DNA of 64,000 nt from Prochlorococcus marinus str. MIT 9313 (GCF_000011485.1 NC_005071.1:2235347-2299346), one strand, 5' to 3'. Counted from the first letter of the stretch, positions 1 through 7,038 are shown. Made by a program: numbers and translations. Notes: a model not told the origin generated them from the sequence alone.

Positions 1-141
1 GTTTAGATCTTCTGTGGTAATCGTGAACCCAGCAGCCTTTGCAATAGAAACAGGGTCAGCACCTTCTGCTTTGAGCTGTTCCTGCAGTGAGCTATCTGCC
101 TGAACTTTGGCGATGAATGCCTTCAGTTGTTCTTCTGACAT
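1..141 (-). CDS. procA: Prochlorosin precursor ProcA, partial (leader only)
   Basis: The start codon is at 139-141 and the gene runs off the left edge of the window. The 47 visible residues begin MSEEQLKAFIAKVQ and end ITTEDLN, the Nif11-type leader shared by all procA genes here. Leaders of this family guide the lanthionine synthetase ProcM and are cut after a Gly-Gly motif. The core peptide lies outside the window, so its ring-forming residues cannot be judged. It differs from its neighbours by Pro-Val-Ser where most have Val-Val-Ala, about 30 residues in. It is the most downstream member seen in the left group and is preceded by the shared 5' element. Confidence 0.9.
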   Translation of the reverse strand, partial: MSEEQLKAFIAKVQADSSLQEQLKAEGADPVSIAKAAGFTITTEDLN

Positions 142-168
142 TTGGTTTAGAAATTAGTTGTTGGTTGT

Positions 169-231
169 AAGTTTAAGGTGCCAGGTATTGGATGCCGTTT
201 TAAGCGAATATGGAAGTCATTGAAGAAATAA
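169..231 (-). promoter_or_regulatory. Conserved procA 5' element, copy 1
   Basis: Upstream of the partial procA. On the minus strand it contains the shared block ACGGCATCCGATACC followed by TTAAACTTACAA. At least eight copies occur at similar positions in the array. A promoter or 5'UTR role is inferred from position and conservation. Confidence 0.5.
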
Positions 232-257
232 AAAGCCCCTGCAATAAAAGGGGCTTT
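232..257 (-). terminator. Rho-independent terminator of procA 307-558
   Basis: Perfect 8-bp stem (AAAGCCCC 232-239 with GGGGCTTT 250-257) followed on the minus strand by a T-rich tract (TTTTTATTT). Confidence 0.8.
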
Positions 258-306
258 CTGTGTTTAGGCTCTTGAGCCCCCGCAATCAGCAACAATATTG
301 CGGTAA

Positions 307-558
307 TCAAAATCGACAGCAAGCCACGACGATTGAAATGCTTTTTGTATAATCCCCATCCTCATACCCACCAGCCACGCCTTCCAGATCATCATCAGAC
401 AGGGTTTGGCGAGCAGTCTTTAGATCTTCTGTGGTAATCGTGAACCCAGCAGCCTTTGCAATAGCAACAACATCAGCTCCTTCTGCTTTGAGCTGTTCCT
501 GCAGTGAAGGATCGGCCTGAACCTTGGCGATGAATGCTTTGAGTTGTTCTTCTGACAT
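307..558 (-). CDS. procA: Prochlorosin precursor ProcA (core with adjacent Cys pair)
   Basis: An 83-residue lanthipeptide precursor. Residues 1-64 are the Nif11-type leader (MSEEQLKAF to DLEGVAGG). The predicted core after Gly-Gly is YEDGDYTKSISIVVACCRF, with one Thr, two Ser and an adjacent Cys-Cys pair, so up to two thioether rings could close from Thr/Ser onto the Cys pair. ProcM-type enzymes dehydrate Ser/Thr and add Cys; a C39 peptidase then cuts after Gly-Gly. The gene has its own 5' element (585-647) and terminator (232-257). Leader identity with its neighbours is near complete while the core is unrelated, as expected of this hypervariable family. Core structure is inferred. Confidence 0.92.
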   Translation of the reverse strand: MSEEQLKAFIAKVQADPSLQEQLKAEGADVVAIAKAAGFTITTEDLKTARQTLSDDDLEGVAGGYEDGDYTKSISIVVACCRF

Positions 559-584
559 TGGCTTGGAAAATGGTTGATGTTTGT

Positions 585-647
585 AAGTTTAACTTGCCAG
601 GTATCGGATGCCGTTTTAAGCGAATAGGGAAGTCATTGAAGAAATAA
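585..647 (-). promoter_or_regulatory. Conserved procA 5' element, copy 2
   Basis: Upstream of the procA at 307-558. Same block as copy 1, with GGCATCCGATACCTGGCAAG in place of GGCACC at the proximal end. Confidence 0.5.
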
Positions 648-666
648 AAAGCCCCCACAGGGCTTT
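648..666 (-). terminator. Terminator of procA2.8
   Basis: Stem AAAGCCC (648-654) with GGGCTTT (660-666), 5-nt loop, followed by TTTATTT on the minus strand. Confidence 0.8.
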
Positions 667-680
667 GAGTGTGTAGGCTT

Positions 681-932
681 TTAGCACTCACCCTCCCAAT
701 AGGATGGAGGCATAGATGGAGCATGGTTATGACAGGCCGCTCCCCCAGCCACACCTTCCAGCTCATCATCAGACAGATTTTGGCGATGAGAGTTTAGGTC
801 TTCTGTGGTAATCGAGAAGCCTGCAGCTTTGGCAATGGCTACAACATCAGCTCCTTCTATCTTTAACTGTTCCTGTAGTGAAGTATCGGCTTGAACTTTG
901 GTGAGGAATGCCTTCAGTTGCTCTTCTGACAT
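681..932 (-). CDS. procA2.8: Prochlorosin 2.8 precursor
   Basis: An 83-residue precursor. The leader (residues 1-64) is followed after Gly-Gly by AACHNHAPSMPPSYWEGEC. I recognise this as the published prochlorosin 2.8 core, whose mature form has two non-overlapping rings, Cys3-Ser9 and Ser13-Cys19; the spacing here fits exactly. This is the main evidence for a strain identical or very close to MIT9313. The leader carries Leu-Thr-Lys (residues 10-12) and Ile25 where sister leaders have Ile/Leu-Ala-Lys and Ala. It has its own 5' element (959-1021) and terminator (648-666). The symbol rests on recall of the core, not on a search. Confidence 0.93.
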   Translation of the reverse strand: MSEEQLKAFLTKVQADTSLQEQLKIEGADVVAIAKAAGFSITTEDLNSHRQNLSDDELEGVAGGAACHNHAPSMPPSYWEGEC

Positions 933-958
933 TGGATTAGAAATTGGGTGTTGTTTAT

Positions 959-1021
959 AAGTTTAAGGTGCCAGGTATCGGATGCCGTTTTAAGCGAATA
1001 GGGAGGTAATTGAAGAAATAA
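959..1021 (-). promoter_or_regulatory. Conserved procA 5' element, copy 3
   Basis: Upstream of procA2.8; same conserved block as the other copies. On the minus strand it directly follows the truncated terminator remnant of the next gene. Confidence 0.5.
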
Positions 1022-1033
1022 AAAGCCCCTTAA

Positions 1034-1273
1034 TTAGCTCCGCGTCGGCGACGTCCAGTCACAGATCGGATAACAACCAGCGCCCCCAGCCACACCTTCC
1101 AGATCATCATCAGACAGGGTTTGGCGATGAGTTTTTAAGTCTTCAGTGGCAATCGAGAACCCAGCAGCCTTAGCAATAGCAACAACATCAGCTCCTTCTG
1201 CTTTGAGCTGTTCCTGCAGTGAAGTGTCTGCTTGAACCTTGGCGATGAATGCCTTGAGTTGTTCTTCTGACAT
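1034..1273 (-). CDS. procA: Prochlorosin precursor ProcA (15-residue core)
   Basis: A 79-residue precursor with the standard leader to VAGG and a short core, AGCYPICDWTSPTRS. The core has two Cys followed by two Thr and two Ser, so both Cys precede the dehydratable residues, the direction of the first ring in prochlorosin 2.8. The stop codon lies within 12 nt of the conserved AAAAAGCCCC string, and the partner half of the usual terminator stem is missing. This suggests a deletion or replacement event that joined the core end to the 3' remnant, and transcription may read into procA2.8 downstream. Confidence 0.9.
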   Translation of the reverse strand: MSEEQLKAFIAKVQADTSLQEQLKAEGADVVAIAKAAGFSIATEDLKTHRQTLSDDDLEGVAGGAGCYPICDWTSPTRS

Positions 1274-1299
1274 TGGATTAGAAATTAGTTCTTGTTTAT

Positions 1300-1362
1300 A
1301 AGTTTAAGGTGCCAGGTATCGGATGCCGTTTTAAGCGAATATGGAAGTCATTGAAGAAACAA
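1300..1362 (-). promoter_or_regulatory. Conserved procA 5' element, copy 4
   Basis: Upstream of the procA at 1034-1273, with the same ACGGCATCCGATACC block. Confidence 0.5.
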
Positions 1363-1381
1363 AAAGCCCCATGAGGGCTTT
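1363..1381 (-). terminator. Terminator of procA 1424-1675
   Basis: Stem AAAGCCC (1363-1369) with GGGCTTT (1375-1381), followed on the minus strand by TTTTGTTTC. Confidence 0.75.
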
Positions 1382-1423
1382 GAGTGTGTAGGCTGTTCAA
1401 CCAGCCGTTACCAGCTCAAGGTG

Positions 1424-1675
1424 CTATATCACACTAGGGGTCTCTCGAATGCTCAAAACGCAGTTCACGTACACACAAATCCCACCACCAGCCACACCTT
1501 CCAGCTCATCATCAGACAGGTTTTGGCGATGATTGTTTAAGTCTTCTGTGGAGATCGCAAATCCTGCAGCCTTTGCAATAGCAACAACATCAGCACCTTC
1601 TGCTTTGAGCTGTTCCTGCAGTGAAGTATCGGCTTGAACTTTGGCGATGAATGCCTTCAGTTGTTCTTCTGACAT
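1424..1675 (-). CDS. procA: Prochlorosin precursor ProcA (first gene of left group)
   Basis: An 83-residue precursor with the standard leader and core GICVYVNCVLSIRETPSVI. The core holds two Cys, then Ser, Thr and Ser toward the C terminus, so rings would have Cys on the N-terminal side. It is the first, most upstream member of the left group. It lacks the usual compact 5' element. Instead it is preceded by a long repeat (1683-1855) that also precedes the first gene of the right group (9318-9599). The two lead genes may therefore share a distinct promoter type; that is inferred from sequence sharing only. Confidence 0.92.
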   Translation of the reverse strand: MSEEQLKAFIAKVQADTSLQEQLKAEGADVVAIAKAAGFAISTEDLNNHRQNLSDDELEGVAGGGICVYVNCVLSIRETPSVI

Positions 1676-1682
1676 TTGGTTT

Positions 1683-1855
1683 TAGGTTTACGTTTTATAT
1701 TTAGCAGTCAGCAGGAGACAGAGAGAAAAATCAAACAAATCTTTCACGCCATTTAACGATCGGAAGCGGGCCTCATTGTCCCCATAGCCCCTTTTCAACG
1801 CACGTCTATTTCCATGAGACGTGATCCGTTAGGACAAGCAAGGTGCGTTGAGTCA
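1683..1855. repeat. Long repeat upstream of lead procA gene, left copy
   Basis: About 170 bp nearly identical to 9607-9778. It ends with a 55-nt element bounded by inverted 8-mers, CAACGCAC (1796-1803) and GTGCGTTG (1843-1850). A third, partly matching copy is at 3403-3546. Confidence 0.85.
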
Positions 1856-1980
1856 TTACTAGTAGACAACAAATAGCCTATCGGCCTATGTCCGTATTCA
1901 GCGTAAGCATTGCGTAAGCTCCTATTTGAAATCCCCTCAAAATCCTTTCAGCACAACCATTCTCAGTTACAGTGGAGGAT

Positions 1981-2248
1981 AGGCATTTCTATACAGCATT
2001 TGATTCTGAAGTTATAGAAATAACCACGAGGAATCCCGCTACGCAAAATTACTATTATGAAGGTGTCATTTACTGTATACAATCCTCAGGAAGGTACTAC
2101 CGAGCCAGATGGCCTTGCTGTAGTGCGGTATTTTAATAATTACACAGGTTCGCATCTTTATTCAACTAATACACAAGAACAAGCTATCCTCAACTCTTCT
2201 GCAGAATGGACTAACGAAGGCGTGGCGTGGTATGGAGCTGCAGTTTAG
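1981..2248 (+). pseudogene. Remnant of a DUF5648-like repeat protein (frameshifted)
   Basis: Two reading frames together encode two repeats typical of secreted proteins with this repeat. From 1981, one frame reads RHFYTAFDSEV and NYYYEGVIY. From about 2057, a second frame reads SFTVYNPQEG, then RYFNNYTGSHLYST and WTNEGVAWYG. Each repeat has the pattern HFYT/HLYST followed by YEGV/NEGVAWY. A frame change near 2060 breaks the gene, and no start or N-terminal domain is visible upstream. It is probably the C-terminal scrap of a larger extracellular protein. Family assignment is by eye and moderate in confidence. Confidence 0.6.
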
Positions 2249-2457
2249 CCGCGATACTTGTAGGTGTTATCACTGTGCTATTTAGTGGAGAATTAACAAA
2301 CTAAATCTGACCAGCACAAGTTAGCTGCTCTTAAACAAGACGCACTGGAATATTGGAAAAACCTCCTAGATATCAAATAGCTAACCTTTATTAGTCTTCG
2401 GCCGGAACATCCTCACTTTGCCCACTACCACATAGTTGGTTTCATAAATGTAGTCAC

Positions 2458-2670
2458 TTATTCGTGTTCTCCATCACCATCACCCAAAGTCGATTTAACA
2501 ATAGTCTTACTCTTCTTCCAATCCTCTCTTGTCCCTCCATAACCTGAACCTTCTGGTTTTGAACCAGTAAAGTAGTGGTTTTCTTCTAAACCAAAACCAC
2601 CACTAACACCTTTCAACTCATCAGTTGAGAGTTCCTCGTTGACTTGTTCGTTTTCAGTTGGGTCAGTCAT
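2458..2670 (-). CDS. Cys-free double-glycine peptide, fourth gene of operon
   Basis: A 70-residue peptide starting MTDPTENEQVNEE. A short acidic leader ends ELSTDELKGVSGG, a Gly-Gly cut motif. The mature part has no Cys and carries KPEGSGYGGTREDWKKSK, a motif shared with its two upstream neighbours. The ATG at 2668-2670 was chosen because it aligns with the sister leaders; a longer in-frame ORF extends upstream into the neighbouring gene. Without Cys it cannot form lanthionine rings. It resembles class II bacteriocin or pheromone precursors exported by C39 transporters. Function is unknown. Confidence 0.7.
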   Translation of the reverse strand: MTDPTENEQVNEELSTDELKGVSGGFGLEENHYFTGSKPEGSGYGGTREDWKKSKTIVKSTLGDGDGEHE

Positions 2671-2710
2671 TAGTTTGTGTTTGAGTTGTTGGAATGGTTC
2701 ATAACTGTAG

Positions 2711-2932
2711 TCACTGAAGGTCGTGTCCTTCACCACCATCAACAAAAGTCTGACTCTTCTCCCAATCTCTTCTTGTCCCTCCATAACCAGAACCTTCTGG
2801 ACCATTCCTTTTCAAAAGGTTTTTTCCTGTAGGATAAAGTCCCCCACTGTAATCCCAGGGACTACCTCCACTAACACTCTTCAACTCATCAGTTGATAGT
2901 TCTTCGTTTACTTCTTCGTTGGGTTTAGTCAT
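2711..2932 (-). CDS. Cys-free double-glycine peptide, third gene of operon
   Basis: A 73-residue peptide. The leader MTKPNEEVNEELSTDELK ends in SVSGG; the mature part begins SPWDYSGGLYP and contains GPEGSGYGGTRRDWEKSQ, matching its neighbours. There is no Cys. Its ATG overlaps the stop of the preceding gene by one base (TAATG), so translation is probably coupled. About 40 bp separate it from the next peptide. Conservation of both the leader end and a C-terminal motif across three genes suggests a real family. No named family is recognised. Confidence 0.72.
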   Translation of the reverse strand: MTKPNEEVNEELSTDELKSVSGGSPWDYSGGLYPTGKNLLKRNGPEGSGYGGTRRDWEKSQTFVDGGEGHDLQ

Positions 2933-3135
2933 TAGGAATAACTAGTGATGATGACGTCTTTCAAACTATTCCTCTTCTTCCAATCTTTGAGTGTCTCACC
3001 AGAACCAGAACCTTCTGGACCATCCCCTCTCAAATTAGTCCCTTCGCCAGGAACCATTATTCCACCACTAACACTTTTCAACTCGTCAGTTGAGAGTTCC
3101 TCGTTGACTTGTTCATTCTCTTTAGGGTCAGTCAT
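2932..3135 (-). CDS. Cys-free double-glycine peptide, second gene of operon
   Basis: A 67-residue peptide. The leader MTDPKENEQVNEELSTDELK ends in SVSGG. The mature part begins IMVPGEGTNLRG and carries GPEGSGSGETLKDWKKRN, a variant of the family motif. No Cys. Its ATG overlaps the stop of the gene at 3132-3299 by 4 bp (ATGA), and its own stop overlaps the next start. The plus-strand ORF over the same bases is a shadow. The peptide is acidic in the leader and basic near the end. Confidence 0.72.
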   Translation of the reverse strand: MTDPKENEQVNEELSTDELKSVSGGIMVPGEGTNLRGDGPEGSGSGETLKDWKKRNSLKDVIITSYS

Positions 3136-3299
3136 AATCCGTAAGTAGGTTTGATGATGAGTTCGTTATTTTGTAAATTAGAAAAGAGTTCTTCCTCACC
3201 ACCAACGCCACCATCAACACCCTCCAAGTCTTCGTTAGAGAGCTCTACCTTCCCTTCCTCAGGTTTCACACCGTCTTCCGGTTTCTTTGGTTTGGCCAT
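3132..3299 (-). CDS. Small double-glycine peptide, first gene of operon
   Basis: A 55-residue peptide from ATG at 3297-3299 to TGA at 3132-3134. It begins MAKPKKPEDGVKPEEG and continues KVELSNEDLEGVDGGVGG, so it shares the ELSxxxLxxVxGG leader end with the three genes downstream. Its mature part (about 25 residues, with EEELFSNLQNNELII) lacks Cys and lacks the PEGSGYGG motif, so it may be a divergent member or a partner peptide. The stop overlaps the next start as ATGA. The upstream region is the middle copy of the island repeat (3403-3623). Confidence 0.65.
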   Translation of the reverse strand: MAKPKKPEDGVKPEEGKVELSNEDLEGVDGGVGGEEELFSNLQNNELIIKPTYGL

Positions 3300-3526
3300 T
3301 AGGTATAAATACTCTCTATGTAGTCTAATCGTTATTAGAGTTTTTGACCAAAAAAATCAAATAAATATCCGAAGGTTCTTATCGTAGGTAGAAGGAGTGT
3401 ATTTACCCCATAGCCCCTCTGCAACGCACAGCTATTTCTTGGAGACGTGATCTGTTAGGACAAGCAAGGTGCGTTGAGTCATGCCCACCAGAGCAAAGGA
3501 ACCAATGAGCACTACGTCTTTTACAA

Positions 3527-3546
3527 CTGTTACCACTGCGTTACCA
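3527..3546. other. Paired 9-mers, candidate recombinase site (degenerate)
   Basis: CTGTTACCA (3527-3535) and GCGTTACCA (3538-3546), 11 bp apart. They sit where 9825-9844 carries GTGCTAACA and GCGCTAACA. Confidence 0.45.
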
Positions 3547-3600
3547 GTGATATCCAATCAGCTCAAGTGCCTTTCTGCTCAGTAGCTCTCAGGTTAGGTG

Positions 3601-3623
3601 GTGTAATCGGCGTTGATGCGCAC
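3601..3623. other. Candidate attachment site: copy of argJ 3' end
   Basis: Twenty-two of 23 bases match 9898-9920, the coding 3' end of argJ (codons for VRINADY). The copy lies just upstream of the tyrosine recombinase gene. This is the expected product of site-specific integration into the end of argJ. Confidence 0.75.
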
Positions 3624-3672
3624 CTAATAGTCACAACCTAGTTGTTGCAAGGGATTATACGTGATGCAACTT

Positions 3673-3692
3673 GCGCTAACATGGTGCTAACA
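3673..3692. other. Paired 9-mers, candidate recombinase arm sites
   Basis: GCGCTAACA (3673-3681) and GTGCTAACA (3684-3692), 11 bp apart, upstream of the chosen recombinase start. Confidence 0.55.
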
Positions 3693-3732
3693 AAGGCAAA
3701 GAGCTCCTTGCAGCTCAGCCTTTGTCATGACA

Positions 3733-3752
3733 CTGCTGACAACGCGCTAACA
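3733..3752. other. Paired 9-mers, candidate recombinase arm sites
   Basis: CTGCTGACA (3733-3741, degenerate) and GCGCTAACA (3744-3752), again with 11-bp spacing. Confidence 0.5.
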
Positions 3753-3776
3753 AGCGCCTCCTTTCATCCTCAAACA

Positions 3777-5210
3777 ATGGCGGAGTCTTGGGCCCTAGAT
3801 AAGAAGGCAATTCCTTCCGATCCAAACGCTTTTGTGTTTAGGAATGGCAGTCGTGATGGTCGGTGGTACCTCTATTTCTACGAGCGTGAGTCAGGCGGTA
3901 GACATCTACGGGTCTTAAAAGACGGCAATGGGACATATCCAAAACCAGATATCTCTGGTCAAGACGATGCCTGGATGCTCGGTGTCGCTACTTTCATTGA
4001 TCTAAAAGCAAAAGCTGATCGCGGAGAAGCCATCCGTTCGATTTCATTCGCTGAGATGGCTCAACAGTTCCTAGCCAAAGAACAAAAGAAGATCAGCTCT
4101 GTCCCACTCCAAGGGATTACAGCTGCTCGCTACAGGCTACTTGCCAATCAGATGCGCTGGCTCAGGGACTACGTCGGAGATGACAAAAAGCCCATTCACA
4201 AGTTTCGGCGCTCGGCCTTTTTGAACTACGAGACATGGCGCAAAGAACGAGCCATACAAATCGGCAAAAAGATCCCAGTGCAAACCACCATCCTCCAAGA
4301 GATGTCTACCCTTAAACGTGCCTTTGAGGAAGTCGGCGTCGCCCATGGTTTTGTCACGCGAGAGAGCCTTCCTGAGATCCCACGCATCAAGCTGCCGAAA
4401 GACCAAAAGCACCGCCGTGATGACTTCTCAGACAAAGAGTGGTTAGAGCTTGAAAAAAGCAGCCGGCTCTGGTGGAGCAAAGGCTTGCAACGCACTTTCG
4501 ATGAACAAGGTCAGCTACTCAAAGATTCCAGCGGCAAGTACATCACAACCGTCAGCGTTGATGGCCTTTCGCCCCGCTCTGCAGCACAGCTCATCCATCG
4601 GCAACTCATCTACTTCGCGATGCGCATCTCAATGGATAGCGGCATCCGTCCTGGCTCCCTACGCAAGATCAAGTGGAAGCACATCTCAGAGAACACTGCT
4701 ATCCCCAAAGCAGAAAGGAAGACATGGATCATTGTTGAGGTACCGCCAGAGAACACCAAAACAGCGCGCTATTACCGCATCTCTGCTCCCATCGCTCGTC
4801 ACCTTGAGGCCCTCAGAGATATCACCAGATTCAAAAAGCCCGACGACTTGCTTTTTGTCAATCAACGGACAGGGCAAGCCTTTAGTGAACGCATCTGGAA
4901 AGACGCTTTCGCTGAGGCATTAGTAGAGGCACGACTCGCCGATTGGGCCGATGATGACAGCAACAACCAAAGGCGCATCAACATCCACTCCGGCAAGAAC
5001 CTCACCTGGTACAGCTTTCGACACACTCACATCAGCATGCGTCTTAAAGCCGGTGTACCAGTTCCTGTGATTGCAGCTAACACCGACACCAGCATGAAAT
5101 ACATAGAAGACCATTACTTCCACTACCGAGCCGATGAAGCAACAGATCTACTTAGCAAAGGCAGAAAGACAATTAAAGCTGCAGAAAATCACCTCCATTG
5201 GATTGGTTAG
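3777..5210 (+). CDS. Tyrosine recombinase/integrase of the argJ island
   Basis: A tyrosine-family site-specific recombinase of 477 residues from the ATG at 3777. An ORF open from 3642 exists, but its first 45 codons overlap the 11-bp-spaced repeats, so the later start is preferred. The C-terminal catalytic domain shows the first Arg in SGIRPGSLRKIKWKH (about residue 291), the HTH/Arg box in WYSFRHTHISMRL (about residue 415) and a candidate nucleophilic Tyr in YIEDHYFH (about 446). The N-terminal half is likely the arm- and core-binding part. Its position beside an argJ 3'-end copy points to integration at argJ. The catalytic boxes appear intact. Confidence 0.9.
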   Translation: MAESWALDKKAIPSDPNAFVFRNGSRDGRWYLYFYERESGGRHLRVLKDGNGTYPKPDISGQDDAWMLGVATFIDLKAKADRGEAIRSISFAEMAQQFLAKEQKKISSVPLQGITAARYRLLANQMRWLRDYVGDDKKPIHKFRRSAFLNYETWRKERAIQIGKKIPVQTTILQEMSTLKRAFEEVGVAHGFVTRESLPEIPRIKLPKDQKHRRDDFSDKEWLELEKSSRLWWSKGLQRTFDEQGQLLKDSSGKYITTVSVDGLSPRSAAQLIHRQLIYFAMRISMDSGIRPGSLRKIKWKHISENTAIPKAERKTWIIVEVPPENTKTARYYRISAPIARHLEALRDITRFKKPDDLLFVNQRTGQAFSERIWKDAFAEALVEARLADWADDDSNNQRRINIHSGKNLTWYSFRHTHISMRLKAGVPVPVIAANTDTSMKYIEDHYFHYRADEATDLLSKGRKTIKAAENHLHWIG

Positions 5211-5246
5211 ATCAAACAATAAAACACGTATCACCAACACGAACTC

Positions 5247-6290
5247 ATGGGTCAAAGCAAGCAAAATAAGTTCAATACAACATCAAAGTCCAAGTCCTTC
5301 TTTCCCATCAAGCAGCATCGCTTTGATTCTTCAAAGCATCCAATCATTCAATCCACTCAAAAGTGTGCAGCACGCATGACAACGATGCTATCTGCGCAAG
5401 AAGAGCAAATGCTAGAAGGTCTTACTAATTCTCTTCAATGCAATCAAAGGGAAGCCATTCGCATCGCCTTGCATGAGGCTTCCAGAAGCGGCTTTAGGGC
5501 CCTGCAAAGCGCCTCTAGATACGCTAGAGCATCAACAACAAACAAGGGCCATACAGGTCGCTCTAGGCCTCTCTGGGTGAGTCTTCCTAAAGCAGAAAAG
5601 CATCATGCAATCTGCTTGGCCGATCAACTCGAACTCACAGACAAAGAAATCCTCAGGCTTGCAATCATCTGGCTAGCTAAAGCCATCAAAGATGAAACCA
5701 TCACCAAGCTGCAAGACACTCCCAAACTCTCTCAAGATTCATTGGCTAAGCAATGGAGCCAAACCCACAAAGGCGAGCCATCCAAGCTCACAAAGCTCAA
5801 AGCATCAGCCAAGGCTGCTTACCAAAAAGCAGAAGCATTGGGCCAAGAAAAAGACAAGCAGCTCTATGAGCAACGAGGTTTGATGATGCAGCAGCTTGGC
5901 AATCAAGCACAGCTCACAACCATCGACGCCATGCTGCAGCGAGAAGCAGACGAACTCATCGATCAGATCATCAATGACTTCAAAGACACAGAAGCTCTAG
6001 ATCAAAAAGAAGAGGAGATCTTCCGAATCATGATCTCTTACCAGATTTGGGATGAGCAGCTCGCAACTGAGATCTGGCAACAAGAGCAACAACGAAAACA
6101 AGCAGAAGCCTTAGAACCTGAAATGACAGATGAGATGCTCGATGAATGGCTCAAGGGGATTAGAGAAGAGACTCAAGACAAAGCAAATCAACCAACGACT
6201 ACTCCCGTACAGCTGATTCCTCAACAACCTCGAGAGAGCCTCACACCAGAAGAGCTAATCATCAGGCGCTTCTTTGATGCTCTTGACTGA
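5247..6290 (+). CDS. Island hypothetical protein with RHH-like and coiled-coil segments
   Basis: A 347-residue protein with no family I recognise. It starts 36 bp after the integrase and is probably co-transcribed with it. Two segments resemble short DNA-binding helical domains: around LSAQEEQMLEGLTNSLQCNQ (residues about 48-70) and around PLWVSLPKAEKHHAICLA (about 109-130). The middle and C-terminal parts are rich in Gln, Lys, Glu and Ala and look coiled-coil. An internal ATG at 5376 (MTTMLSAQE) is an alternative start that would drop a Ser/Lys-rich tail. Position suggests a mobile-element accessory or regulatory protein; this is inference. Confidence 0.7.
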   Translation: MGQSKQNKFNTTSKSKSFFPIKQHRFDSSKHPIIQSTQKCAARMTTMLSAQEEQMLEGLTNSLQCNQREAIRIALHEASRSGFRALQSASRYARASTTNKGHTGRSRPLWVSLPKAEKHHAICLADQLELTDKEILRLAIIWLAKAIKDETITKLQDTPKLSQDSLAKQWSQTHKGEPSKLTKLKASAKAAYQKAEALGQEKDKQLYEQRGLMMQQLGNQAQLTTIDAMLQREADELIDQIINDFKDTEALDQKEEEIFRIMISYQIWDEQLATEIWQQEQQRKQAEALEPEMTDEMLDEWLKGIREETQDKANQPTTTPVQLIPQQPRESLTPEELIIRRFFDALD

Positions 6291-6366
6291 AAACCCTTGC
6301 AAGCACTAGAAAAAGACACCTACCCCCCTACTCTAAGAGGAAAGAAAACATAGACATACCAACACC

Positions 6367-6543
6367 ATGACCACACTCACGACAGCCAAAGAAAAGCTTT
6401 GCCGCTCCATGCTCAGCAAAGTCGGCATCTACGAGAAGATGCTGTTAGAAGCACAAGAAGAGAAAGACACAGAGACAATCAAGCACCTCTACCTACATCA
6501 CACTCATCTAATGAACAGGCTTGAGAGGTTGCTCTGCTCATAA
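6367..6543 (+). CDS. Small hypothetical protein, 58 residues
   Basis: ATG at 6367 to TAA at 6541-6543 encodes 58 residues beginning MTTLTTAKEKLCRSMLSK and ending NRLERLLCS. The composition is helical (KMLLEAQEEKDTETIKHLY), with His-rich LYLHHTHL. It lies 76 bp after the preceding gene on the same strand and is bounded by intergenic sequence. No family is recognised; size and helical character fit a small island regulator. Moderate confidence that it is expressed. Confidence 0.5.
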   Translation: MTTLTTAKEKLCRSMLSKVGIYEKMLLEAQEEKDTETIKHLYLHHTHLMNRLERLLCS

Positions 6544-6681
6544 GGACCACACACTATTTACGCAAGAAACAACCGCTCTTTAGCTCCCTATTGCTGATCG
6601 TGCGGTGAACGAGCGAGCAAAGCGAGCGAGTGAACCTCCATCTTTAATACAACTTCCTTAACTGCTTAAACTGATCAATAC

Positions 6682-7026
6682 ATGCCTACTCAATCATTAC
6701 GCCCCAAGCAAGCCCAACCCAACGCAAGACAACAACTCAAAGTTCAACAACTACTCATACCTGAAATAGAACAGCTACAGCAAAAGGAGCTTCAAGCCGT
6801 ACAGAAGCTAAGCATCAATAAACCAATTGATCAGATACCAAGGCAGAACATTAAGAAAGCTGTTAAAGCTTCACCCAAGCCTAACCGCTTAGAAGCACCT
6901 TACAAGAAACCAACAGCAAAGCCTACAGCTAAACCAGCATCTAAACCTGATAAGTCTTCTTCAGCTGAACTTAAAAAGCAAAAGCAGGAGATGTTGGACT
7001 GGTTGAATAATGTAAGGATTGGTTAG
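6682..7026 (+). CDS. Basic Lys/Pro/Gln-rich hypothetical protein
   Basis: A 114-residue, strongly basic protein. The N-terminal third is Gln-rich (QQLKVQQLLIPEIEQLQQ). The middle has repeated KPTAKPTAKPASKP stretches like those of nucleic-acid-binding tails, and it ends MLDWLNNVRIG. No known domain is seen. It is the last plus-strand island gene and converges on an orphan procA 5' element. A role in island DNA handling is possible but unproven. Confidence 0.55.
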   Translation: MPTQSLRPKQAQPNARQQLKVQQLLIPEIEQLQQKELQAVQKLSINKPIDQIPRQNIKKAVKASPKPNRLEAPYKKPTAKPTAKPASKPDKSSSAELKKQKQEMLDWLNNVRIG

Positions 7027-7038
7027 TTTCAATTGATC

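Larger units (their letters stand above)
3403..3623. repeat. Island repeat, middle copy, ending in an argJ 3'-end fragment
   Basis: Positions 3403-3546 match 9700-9844, including the 55-nt element 3422-3476 with inverted 8-mers CAACGCAC and GTGCGTTG. After a diverged stretch of equal length, 3601-3623 matches the 3' end of argJ. The distance from the element to the argJ fragment is about the same in both copies. Confidence 0.85.
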
